From Flavobacterium sp. (GTDB taxonomy: Bacteria; Bacteroidota; Bacteroidia; Flavobacteriales; Flavobacteriaceae): a stretch of DNA of 64,000 nt. Both the position numbers and the translations under genes were made by a program. Positions 1 to 8,157 of the stretch are shown here, piece after piece; position 1 is the first letter of the stretch, and each line of letters opens with the position of its first letter. Under the pieces are notes generated by a model. It worked only from the letters and a program-made list of their open reading frames with translations, searched no databases and had not been told where the DNA came from. The stretch is from assembly GCA_016714905.1 (NCBI GenBank), contig JADKBW010000006.1:124001-188000 (forward strand), in the 5' to 3' direction.

Positions 1-1381
1 CATTGAAACTCCAAAGTGAAATGGCATTGACGTTTTCAAAATAACTTCCTCCTTCAGTAGCTGATTTGATGTTTAATGTAGAATAGTCTTCCCATTTATC
101 TGGATAACCAATTTTGATAATTAGTTTATCTAGTTTTTGAATTGCCTTTACTTTTGTTGCTGCGGACATCCAAGTCAGTGCATTAATCCTAACTTTATAC
201 GCCGCTATTACGTTTTGAATCATTTTCTCCGCTTTAGCTTTGGCTGCTGGCGGGAACATTTTGTCTACATATAACTTCCCTAAAGCCTCACCAATCGAAT
301 TGTTAACCGTCTGCAGCGCGCGCTCTTCGAGTGGTCTTCTTTTCAAAATGCCATTTAAGGTTGTTCCATAAAAATTGAAATTTGCATCTCCAATCTTATT
401 TGATAATTGACCCGCAGTTCTGTTCAACAATGTCCATCGCATATACTGCTTGCAATCTTCCACTTTATTCGAAGCCAAAATCGTTTGCAAGGCTTGCATA
501 TAGCGCGGTTGTGATACAATGATGGTATCGATTTTTTTGAATCCTAACCCAGAAAAATAATCTACCCAATTAACCGCAGGCACCATTTTTTGCAATTCTG
601 GCAGCGTCATCGGATTGTATTGTTTTCTGCTGTCTCTTCTTTCCACTCTATTGAGTCGAGGTTTTGACATTTCTAATTCGAGATCCAATACTTTTTGCGC
701 TTTGATTAGATTATTTGCGGGTGTATCATCTTGAAAGAAAGCAAACATCTTCGCCAAATGCGTGACGTACTTTTCGCGTTTTTCTTTCATGTCTTTCTCT
801 TCAGAAATATAGTAGTCTTGATCTGGAAGACCCAATCTGCCTGGCATCAAATTCACGGAGTTCTTGTTGCTATCTTTATCATCAGCGCCAATACCGATAG
901 AGAAAAATCCAATCCCGCCGATTGGTTCCATTTCAATCATTAGTTTGAGCAGATCTTCATTGTTTTTGATCGCATTAATTTTGTCCAAATACTTTTTGAT
1001 TGGATTGATGCCTTGCGCATTTCTAGACACAGTATCAATAATTGATTTGTAGAACGTTACTGTTTTACCTTGGTCTGAATCGGCTTTGTATGTCGGGTTT
1101 TTGACTGCGTCTTTCAGAATGTTTAACGCGTCCTTTTCTGTTTTTTCAAATAAAATATAGGTACTTCCGTATGAAGTTTTGTCGCTAGGAATTTCTGTCT
1201 TGTCTAACCAAGCGCCATTTACGTAGCGATAAAAATCGTCGACTGGTTTTACTTTTTGATCCATGTCGGATACATTTATTCCTGGAGTCGTTTGCTTTTT
1301 GGTTGCCTGCGCTTGGATACTGTTGCAACCCACAATGATTAAATAAGAAAAAAGAAGTATTTTAATTGATTGCATTTTCAT
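1..1381 (-). CDS. M13 (neprilysin/PepO-like) metallopeptidase lipoprotein, partial
   Basis: The reading frame starts at 1381 and runs off the left edge of the window, so only the N-terminal 460 or so residues of a family that is usually about 680 residues are present. The start reads MKMQSIKILLFSYLIIVGC, a lipoprotein signal with an I-V-G-C lipobox, so the mature enzyme should be lipid-anchored in the periplasm or outer membrane. The text DDFYRYVNGAWLDKTEIP around residue 48 is the typical opening of the M13 N-terminal domain. The zinc motif (HExxH) and downstream ExxxD lie beyond the window, so activity cannot be judged. Family members are zinc endopeptidases acting on oligopeptides. It lies 15 bases downstream of the T9SS protein gene on the same strand, so the two may be cotranscribed. 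Confidence 0.9.
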   Translation of the reverse strand, partial: MKMQSIKILLFSYLIIVGCNSIQAQATKKQTTPGINVSDMDQKVKPVDDFYRYVNGAWLDKTEIPSDKTSYGSTYILFEKTEKDALNILKDAVKNPTYKADSDQGKTVTFYKSIIDTVSRNAQGINPIKKYLDKINAIKNNEDLLKLMIEMEPIGGIGFFSIGIGADDKDSNKNSVNLMPGRLGLPDQDYYISEEKDMKEKREKYVTHLAKMFAFFQDDTPANNLIKAQKVLDLELEMSKPRLNRVERRDSRKQYNPMTLPELQKMVPAVNWVDYFSGLGFKKIDTIIVSQPRYMQALQTILASNKVEDCKQYMRWTLLNRTAGQLSNKIGDANFNFYGTTLNGILKRRPLEERALQTVNNSIGEALGKLYVDKMFPPAAKAKAEKMIQNVIAAYKVRINALTWMSAATKVKAIQKLDKLIIKIGYPDKWEDYSTLNIKSATEGGSYFENVNAISLWSFN

Positions 1382-1396
1382 GAAATAGTATTGCTA

Positions 1397-4300
1397 TTAA
1401 TTTTTGATTATTTTTTTTGTAATGCTCTGATTATCTGTCTTAAAGTTCAAAAAGTAAACTCCATTTGCAGCATTTGTAAGGTCAATCGCAAAATTACTTT
1501 GGATGTTTTTGAAATTGTTTTTTGATAGTAGTATTTTACCTGTGATATCATAAACTTCTACTGATTTTGGAATTGCATTTCCAAAAGACACATTAAAAAT
1601 AGATTTCGATGGATTCGGATAGATTGCTAATTTCTCGACATCAAAATCTTGGTTGGCTAGCACTCCATCAACCATAAAATTATCAATGATAGCGCCCTCG
1701 TAATTTGTCACGTCGTTCGATTTAAAAACAAATCTAAAAATCACATTACTTTGATCGTTTATAAAATTTAGAGGCAGATTGTATTCAATAAAATTCAAGT
1801 TTCTTCCTGACCATTGTGAACCAATGCAATTTAAGCAACCACCGCCAGTCGGGGAAGGCACTGAAAAAGAGTTATACCAATTGAGGTCAGATGATGTTCC
1901 CAATGTTTCCCAATTCATTCCAAAATCTGTTGAATACTGCATATACAGCACGTCTCGTGAGTTTTGTAAATCAAATGCAAGGTTAAATTTTATCACTGGA
2001 TTTACCACTTGCGTCAAGTTATAGCATTGCGAAACCAAATAGGCGGTTGTATCGTCTGGATAATTGGCTGATAGGTTTGTTGCATAGACCTGATTTGCTG
2101 GAGAAACTGTATTTAAAAGCGTTTTTGTACTAACGCCCTTCTGCCATAATTGCTCTTGTCCGATTTGATTGTATGAAATTAAGTTTGCCGTTCCATTTTC
2201 AAAGGTGTTCACTATTCCAACGGCACCAGGGTTATTTACATAAAACAAAGTACTCGATTGGTTATTCAATAGATTCTCATCATTACTTATGTTTGCTGTT
2301 ACGTTCAAGTAGTACGCTCCAGAATCAGTAACAATTTGAGGTAAATCTACCGTTGTTTCTTCTAAAGAATTGAGGTTTCCATTCCAAACATAATTCAATG
2401 GTGTTCCATTATATTGGTAGTCAAAAGAAACGGTATTGATTGTATTTGTACCTCTATTCTGAATTGTAACTTGTGGATAATAACTACCATTACACGCGAT
2501 TTCTCCAGATTGAGTTTGCGACTGTGAGATATTAAGGTCATTCTGTAGAATTTCAAATGGAATACTAGTTTGCCATACACCTCTTCCGTAAGTCGACGCA
2601 ATTAGTTTTTCATCTTCCAAATTAATCGCCAAGTCTGTGACACTCACATTTGGCAAATTCGTGTCGAACGGTTCCCACTGAGAAAGTGTATCGTCTCTGT
2701 AGTAAACTCCGAGGCTTGTGCCAATATAAAGCGGGTTTCTAGAATTTTGTCCTTGATGAACAATTACATTTTTTCCAATACCTGGCAATCCAGTGTTGAA
2801 ATTAGAAAACGAAGTCCCGCCGTTTGTTGATCGATAGGCTTGGCCCGACGTCCCTTGCGTTGTCAAATATATAATATTGCTATCAGAAGAGTGAACGGCA
2901 ACAGAGGTAATGTTAGTGGGGGCGACATATAGCAAACTAAAATTTATTCCCTTATTAGTGCTCTTATACAAAATCCCTCCATTGACTACATACATGATAT
3001 TATCATCACTCGGGTCAACAGTAACCAATTCTAGATTACTACCACTAAGTCCAGAAACACTTTGAAGCACCCATGCCGATCCGTTGAGTCGATACAACTG
3101 ACCGAATCCAGCAAAAATTTCACCTACAGAATTTGCCTTTAACGGCGTCACCCAATTACCAGATTGTCCTGCAGGCGGCCCAACCGTTGAGGTTAAAGAG
3201 CTTCCGCCGTTATTGCTTATAAACAAGCTATCGCCATAATATAAAAACCCATAAAGCAAACTGCTATTGGTTGGGTCGATTGCATTGTCCATTCCATCAC
3301 CACCGTGATAGCTTTTCCACAAAGTGTTACTATAGCCAAAGCCCCCATTATCTTGAAATCCCGCAACCACTTTGGATGCTGTTTGCTTTGAAACATCAAT
3401 CTTGTAAATCTGACCTATTTGAGCAGCGCCTGTTTTATCTGCGAAAGTTCCGCCGTTATCTTGAGAGAGATAAATACCGCCATCACTGCCGCAATAAAGA
3501 TTATTTCCAAAAAAACCCAAATAATGAATATCCGCATGCGTAAATCTACTATTGTACGTATTCCAATCGTTCAGCCGAGTCACCGTTGCTCCGCCGTTAG
3601 AAGATTTCCAAACATTTAAACAACCGGTATAAATTTCTTCTGCATTGGATGAAGAAGCCGCTAACGCCAAATCGTAATAAGCTTGTGTGTTTTGAAATAT
3701 ATCTGTGGTTCCGGAGGTTTTTACAAAACTAGTCCCGCCATTAACAGATTTATATATTCCTTGAAATGCAAATGAAGTTGTAGCACTTAAGACATAAATA
3801 TAATCAGAATTTGCTGGAGTAACATCCATGACTAATCTTCCTGAATTTGAAGGTAAGCCCGCAGTAATAGTTGTAAACGTGCTTCCTTCATCAGTTGATC
3901 TAAAAAATCTATTCCCTGAAACGGCGTATACTGTTGAAGGATCGCCAGGCTTTAATCGAATAGAACCTTGCGAAAAATTACCAGTTCGTACATTAGTCCA
4001 TGAATTGCCACCATCAACTGTCTTAAAAATGCCCGCGTTAGTCGCGCACCACAAAATTTGATTGTTAAAAGGATGAATTAAAATATCTCCCGAACGAGAA
4101 GCACTATTGGTAAAAGTCAATCCCGTCGTATTCCATGTTGCTCCACCGTCAAGAGATTTCATAACCCCAATAGAATAGCTGTCGCCATTATCTTTGTCGC
4201 CAGTTGAGATATAAATAACATTTGGATTCGAATAATCAACTGCAATTCCCGAAACGCCAATTTGTGGTAAATTATCGGACATCGGTTGCCAATTTATACC

Positions 4301-4789
4301 AGCATCCATACTTTTCCAAATTCCACCTGCCGGTGTTCCCATATAAATTGTATTCGGATTTGATGGGTCTACATGAACAATATTAACTCTTCCTCTTGCC
4401 CGCGTTGATTGCGGAGTTGCGTTTGCAAAAGGCCCAATTGGTTCCCAATTACTAGTTGGTGCTACATTTGGGCTTGCTAATCTACTTGCCTTTGCCAATT
4501 TTTTTTCATTGAAGGCAGCCCACATTTCTCCAGGTGTAATTAAATATCCCTGTGGATTGGTCATGTTTCTCCAATGATACTCCCATCTCATAAAAGGTTT
4601 GTAACCGCTACCTTTTTTGTTTCTATCTCTACTCGCCCAATATTGATCAAAGACAGAAACCAAGTGATTCATGTCCGCTTTCCCAGCTTGCGCCAAAGAA
4701 TCATTCTCCAACCAAGGAGCGTTAGAATTATACTGCGAAAAGCCACAGTAAAAATTGAATAACAAAATTATTAAGAAGAACTTTTTCAT
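1397..4789 (-). CDS. Secreted sortilin/BNR-repeat beta-propeller protein with T9SS type A sorting domain
   Basis: This is a protein of about 1130 residues. The open frame extends to 4879, but the methionine at 4789 starts a clear signal peptide (MKKFFLIILLFNFYCGFSQ), so I chose it. Residues of roughly 100-720 hold many repeats with Asp-box-like motifs (for example KSMDAGINW, KSLDGGATW, KSTNKGINF). These are typical of VPS10/sortilin and BNR beta-propellers, which are binding or glycan-processing scaffolds. A middle region of beta-sandwich character follows. The last 75 residues (IYPNPSKSIFNVSF ... NGVYFLNF) form a Por-type sorting domain, which marks the protein for export through the type IX secretion system and attachment at the cell surface. 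No catalytic site was identified, so the substrate is unknown. Confidence 0.9.
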   Translation of the reverse strand: MKKFFLIILLFNFYCGFSQYNSNAPWLENDSLAQAGKADMNHLVSVFDQYWASRDRNKKGSGYKPFMRWEYHWRNMTNPQGYLITPGEMWAAFNEKKLAKASRLASPNVAPTSNWEPIGPFANATPQSTRARGRVNIVHVDPSNPNTIYMGTPAGGIWKSMDAGINWQPMSDNLPQIGVSGIAVDYSNPNVIYISTGDKDNGDSYSIGVMKSLDGGATWNTTGLTFTNSASRSGDILIHPFNNQILWCATNAGIFKTVDGGNSWTNVRTGNFSQGSIRLKPGDPSTVYAVSGNRFFRSTDEGSTFTTITAGLPSNSGRLVMDVTPANSDYIYVLSATTSFAFQGIYKSVNGGTSFVKTSGTTDIFQNTQAYYDLALAASSSNAEEIYTGCLNVWKSSNGGATVTRLNDWNTYNSRFTHADIHYLGFFGNNLYCGSDGGIYLSQDNGGTFADKTGAAQIGQIYKIDVSKQTASKVVAGFQDNGGFGYSNTLWKSYHGGDGMDNAIDPTNSSLLYGFLYYGDSLFISNNGGSSLTSTVGPPAGQSGNWVTPLKANSVGEIFAGFGQLYRLNGSAWVLQSVSGLSGSNLELVTVDPSDDNIMYVVNGGILYKSTNKGINFSLLYVAPTNITSVAVHSSDSNIIYLTTQGTSGQAYRSTNGGTSFSNFNTGLPGIGKNVIVHQGQNSRNPLYIGTSLGVYYRDDTLSQWEPFDTNLPNVSVTDLAINLEDEKLIASTYGRGVWQTSIPFEILQNDLNISQSQTQSGEIACNGSYYPQVTIQNRGTNTINTVSFDYQYNGTPLNYVWNGNLNSLEETTVDLPQIVTDSGAYYLNVTANISNDENLLNNQSSTLFYVNNPGAVGIVNTFENGTANLISYNQIGQEQLWQKGVSTKTLLNTVSPANQVYATNLSANYPDDTTAYLVSQCYNLTQVVNPVIKFNLAFDLQNSRDVLYMQYSTDFGMNWETLGTSSDLNWYNSFSVPSPTGGGCLNCIGSQWSGRNLNFIEYNLPLNFINDQSNVIFRFVFKSNDVTNYEGAIIDNFMVDGVLANQDFDVEKLAIYPNPSKSIFNVSFGNAIPKSVEVYDITGKILLSKNNFKNIQSNFAIDLTNAANGVYFLNFKTDNQSITKKIIKN

Positions 4790-4895
4790 GTTTAACTTTT
4801 TTTCAAATATAATTAAATAAATTTCATCTGTAATCTCTTTAACATTCTCACCTTGATGAGAAAAACCGTTCCGGCACAATTAACATTCTGTTAAT

Positions 4896-4929
4896 TTGAG
4901 TCCTTGTAAGTAGTGTTTTACTACTTTTG
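4896..4929 (+). promoter_or_regulatory. Probable Bacteroidota-type promoter of the SCO1-like gene
   Basis: A TACTTTTG box at 4922-4929 matches the Bacteroidota -7 consensus TAnnTTTG. A TTTG at 4896-4899 lies 22 bases upstream, slightly longer than the usual spacer. The gene starts at 4945, so the leader would be very short. This is a pattern match only. Confidence 0.45.
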
Positions 4930-4944
4930 TTACAAATAATTTAT

Positions 4945-5614
4945 ATGCTCGAATTCTTAAAAAAATTTCGAATTTTCTTCGGAATCATGTCCGTATTTTC
5001 AGTTATTATTGTGTTCTTGTTTTACCAAGCGTTAAAGCCTAAAAAAAACTTACCCATATTTAATCCCGCTGACGTAAATCCAGAATTAGTCGACAGCACG
5101 GTGCAATACATTCAAAAATACCACACCATCTCAAATTTTTCTTTCACCAACCAAAATGGCAAAGTCATCACGCAAAAGGACTATGAAGGGAAAATTTATG
5201 TTGCCGATTTTTTCTTTACTACTTGCGGTTCTATTTGTCCCATTATGACCACAAATATGGTCGATGTGCAAAAAGCTTTTGCGAAGAATCCTAAAGTAAT
5301 GTTGCTTTCTCACACCGTTTTTCCCGAAACCGATTCGGTGCCAGTTTTAAAAGCGTATGCTATTAAAAAAAGGCGTGAATGACCAAAAATGGAATCTTGT
5401 TACCGGCGATAAGAAAGCGATATACAGCATGGCAAGAAAATCATATTTAGCGGTGAAGCTCGGAAAACCTTCCGAATTGTATGATATGGTGCATACGGAA
5501 AACTTCGTCTTGGTCGACACGAAGAGACGCGTTCGAGGTTTTTATGATGGAACCAAAAAAGAAGAAATACAGCGACTTATCGAAGATATCAATTGGCTAC
5601 TTACGCAAGAATAA
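4945..5614 (+). CDS. SCO1/SenC family copper chaperone/thioredoxin-like protein, frameshifted
   Basis: The protein has an N-terminal membrane anchor (residues of about 10-30) and a thioredoxin-like domain with the SCO motif C-G-S-I-C (CxxxC) in FFTTCGSICPIM. SCO proteins deliver copper to, or reduce thiols of, cytochrome oxidase on the outer face of the inner membrane. The frame breaks at an A7 run at 5365-5371. Removing one A joins LKAYAIKKG to VNDQKWNLVTGDK and restores a protein of about 222 residues, including the histidine in YDMVHTENFVLVD that aligns with the family's conserved copper ligand. As written, the first half stops soon after the run (5382). I chose the ATG at 4945 over an upstream TTG because the promoter box overlaps the latter. 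A one-base sequence error is likely, but a true pseudogene cannot be excluded. Confidence 0.85.
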
Positions 5615-5663
5615 AGCGCGACTTTTATTATGCATTTATTTCAGATGATACTATTTTTATCTT

Positions 5664-5691
5664 TACTTTTGCAATCTTAATTCAATCTAAA
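5664..5691 (+). promoter_or_regulatory. Promoter -7 box and putative DtxR-type operator upstream of feoA
   Basis: TACTTTTG at 5664-5671 fits the TAnnTTTG -7 box. Just downstream, 5676-5691 reads CTTAA-N6-CTAAA, a dyad resembling those upstream of the TonB receptor (8095-8110) and in the mntH intergenic region (13690-13705). Its position over the expected transcription start would suit repression. The operator role is inferred from similarity between the three sites and from the nearby DtxR-family gene. Confidence 0.5.
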
Positions 5692-5697
5692 TAAGAT

Positions 5698-5940
5698 TTG
5701 AAAACAACCATTTCCAGTTTAAAAAAAGGCGAAAAAGCGCGCATTGAAGCGTTTGATGTAGAATCCATTCCATTAAAATTATTGGAAATGGGTTGCTTGC
5801 CGGGAAATGTCGTTGAGTTACTTCAAATTGCTCCTTTTGGAGATCCATTGTACTTGAATATCAATGGGTGTCATCTAGCGATTCGGTTAGAAACTGCCCG
5901 TGAAATTGAAGTGACGCTTTTCGAAAAAGGCACGATATGA
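5698..5940 (+). CDS. feoA: FeoA-domain ferrous iron transport protein A
   Basis: This is an 80-residue SH3-like FeoA protein (KTTISSLKKGEKARIEAFD ... PLKLLEMGCLPGNVVELLQ ... GCHLAIRLETAREIEV). FeoA is a small cytosolic partner that helps FeoB move ferrous iron. The start is a TTG codon at 5698, which is unusual but places the conserved domain correctly; there is no ATG upstream in frame near it. Its stop overlaps the feoB start by four bases (ATGA), so translation is probably coupled. A putative metal-responsive dyad lies six bases before the start codon, so control by the DtxR-family regulator encoded at 11638 is plausible. Confidence 0.93.
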   Translation: MKTTISSLKKGEKARIEAFDVESIPLKLLEMGCLPGNVVELLQIAPFGDPLYLNINGCHLAIRLETAREIEVTLFEKGTI

Positions 5941-8039
5941 AAAGTAAACAAAACATCAATGTTGCTTTAATTGGAAATCCTAATACAGGAAAAACATCTG
6001 TATTTAATCAACTCACGGGTCTCAATCAACAAGTGGGAAATTATCCCGGAATAACCGTTGAAAAGAAAATCGGTTTCTGTAAACTACCCAACAACATCAA
6101 AGCAAACATTCTTGATTTGCCTGGAACTTACAGTTTAAATGCAAGTTCCATTGACGAAAATGTGGTCATCGAGTTGCTATTGAATAGGAATGACAAACTT
6201 TTTCCAGACGTAGCACTTTTGATTACTGATGTTGAAAATTTAAAAAGAAACTTACTACTTTTTACCCAAATAAAAGACCTCGAGATTCCAACGATTTTGG
6301 TCATCAATATGGCGGATCGTATGAAATATAAAGGAATTTCCCTTGATATTCCGTTGTTGGAGGAAAAATTGAAAACCAAAGTAGCCTTAGTAAGTTCACG
6401 AAAAGGACTAGGAATTGAAGAGTTGAAAAATCTAATCGTCAATTATAAATCTATTTCAACAGAACCTTGCCTAAATGCATCTACAATTGATCCAGTCTAT
6501 TTTGAGAATCTTCGTAAAACGTTCCCCAATCAGTTGTTGTATAAGCTCTGGTTGGTTATAACCCAAGATGTTAATTTCTTGAATTTAGATCGAAATGAAA
6601 TTCGAGGTTCTTTCACCAAATCGCATGCTGATCTGAAACGATTGCAACAAAAAGAAACGATCAAACGCTATCAATTTATCAACGATGTTTTAAAAGAAGG
6701 ACAGCAGATTGATACCGCCAATGCCAAAGATTTTCGAAGCAAACTGGATCGCGTCCTAACCCATAAATTTTGGGGTTATGTGATTTTCTTTTTAATCTTG
6801 TCGGTGATATTTCAGTCTATTTTTGATTGGTCTAAAATCCCAATGGACGCCATAGACTCCGCTTTTGCCAACTTAAGTGCCTTGGCAAACGAGAAGTTAC
6901 CCGCTGGCGTTTTAACGAATTTAATTGCTCAAGGTATTATTCCCGGTATTGGTGGAATCTTAATTTTTATTCCACAAATTGCTTTTCTATTTATGTTTAT
7001 TTCGATTCTTGAAGAAAGCGGTTATATGAGTCGCGTAGTGTTCTTGATGGACAAAATCATGCGTCGATTTGGGCTCTCTGGAAAAAGCGTCGTGCCATTA
7101 ATTTCTGGCACTGCTTGCGCGATTCCTGCCATTATGGCGACAAGGAATATCGAAAACTGGAAAGAACGATTGATCACTATTTTGGTAACGCCATTTACGA
7201 CTTGTTCAGCACGATTACCCGTTTATGCAATTATCATTGCTTTAGTTATTCCTGATCAATATGTTTTGGGAATCATCAACTTACAAGGATTGACCCTAAT
7301 GCTGCTGTATCTTATTGGATTTGGCTCTGCGATTTTTTCAGCTTATCTATTAAATAAGGTTTTGAAAATAAAAGGCAAAACCTATTTCGTGATTGAAATG
7401 CCTAATTATAAATTACCGCTTTTTAAAAATGTATTCATCAATGTCATTGAAAAAACCAAAGCCTTTGTATTTGGCGCTGGAAAAATTATTTTGGCCATTT
7501 CAATTGTATTGTGGTTTTTAGCTTCTAACGGTCCCGGTGAAAATTTTAATGATGCAGAAAAAATTATAAAAGAAAAAAATACCGAAAATCCATTATCACA
7601 ATTCGATTTAGATAATGAAGTGGCTTCTCAAAAATTAGAGAACTCCTATATTGGTTTGATGGGAAAAACTATCGAGCCTGTGCTTTCGCCTCTTGGATAC
7701 GATTGGAAAATTGGGATTGCAGTGATTAGTTCATTTGCTGCTCGTGAGGTTTTTGTTGGCACTTTAGCAACCATTTATAGCGTGGGAGATACCGACAATG
7801 AAAGCACCATTAAAAACAAAATGCAAGCGGAAATCAACCCGATTACAGGTAAGAAAGTTTTCAACTTTGCCTCTGGAGTTTCATTACTGCTTTTCTATGC
7901 CTTTGCGATGCAGTGCGCTAGTACCTTAGCGATAACCAAAAAAGAAACCAACTCCTGGAAATGGCCTTTAGCACAACTTATTTTTATGAGTAGTTTGGCT
8001 TATGTTGTGGCGCTTTTGGCTTATCAAGTGCTTCAATAA
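5937..8039 (+). CDS. feoB: Ferrous iron transporter FeoB
   Basis: This 700-residue protein imports Fe(II) across the inner membrane. It has an N-terminal G-protein domain with G1 GNPNTGKT (residues 13-20), G3 DLPG (60-63) and G4 NMAD (124-127). A spacer domain follows, then a membrane domain from about residue 280 with the two Gate motifs, including the conserved cysteines in SGTACAIPAIMATR and TPFTTCSARLPVY. Length is normal for Bacteroidota FeoB. It overlaps feoA by four bases, and a TonB receptor and a FeoB-associated small protein follow, giving an iron-uptake block. Iron-dependent repression through the upstream dyad is inferred. Confidence 0.97.
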   Translation: MKSKQNINVALIGNPNTGKTSVFNQLTGLNQQVGNYPGITVEKKIGFCKLPNNIKANILDLPGTYSLNASSIDENVVIELLLNRNDKLFPDVALLITDVENLKRNLLLFTQIKDLEIPTILVINMADRMKYKGISLDIPLLEEKLKTKVALVSSRKGLGIEELKNLIVNYKSISTEPCLNASTIDPVYFENLRKTFPNQLLYKLWLVITQDVNFLNLDRNEIRGSFTKSHADLKRLQQKETIKRYQFINDVLKEGQQIDTANAKDFRSKLDRVLTHKFWGYVIFFLILSVIFQSIFDWSKIPMDAIDSAFANLSALANEKLPAGVLTNLIAQGIIPGIGGILIFIPQIAFLFMFISILEESGYMSRVVFLMDKIMRRFGLSGKSVVPLISGTACAIPAIMATRNIENWKERLITILVTPFTTCSARLPVYAIIIALVIPDQYVLGIINLQGLTLMLLYLIGFGSAIFSAYLLNKVLKIKGKTYFVIEMPNYKLPLFKNVFINVIEKTKAFVFGAGKIILAISIVLWFLASNGPGENFNDAEKIIKEKNTENPLSQFDLDNEVASQKLENSYIGLMGKTIEPVLSPLGYDWKIGIAVISSFAAREVFVGTLATIYSVGDTDNESTIKNKMQAEINPITGKKVFNFASGVSLLLFYAFAMQCASTLAITKKETNSWKWPLAQLIFMSSLAYVVALLAYQVLQ

Positions 8040-8094
8040 CTACACGCTTTTTCTAGAATTGCTTTGACAAAAGTTAAAAGCAAAAATTTATTAT

Positions 8095-8132
8095 TTTTAA
8101 TTTGTCTAAATAAGAATTAGCGTTTATATTTG
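8095..8132 (+). promoter_or_regulatory. Promoter and overlapping putative DtxR-type operator of the TonB receptor gene
   Basis: The -33 box TTTG (8101-8104) and the -7 box TATATTTG (8125-8132) are separated by 20 bases. The dyad TTTTA-N6-CTAAA at 8095-8110 covers the -33 box. It resembles the dyads before feoA and in the mntH intergenic region, so metal-dependent blocking of RNA polymerase is a reasonable inference. Confidence 0.55.
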
Positions 8133-8157
8133 CCGAATATTTATTACAAATTCGACA

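Noticed and set aside
731..1052. Small plus-strand frames inside the M13 peptidase gene
   Set aside because: They lie antisense to a strongly supported coding region and show no protein-family features.
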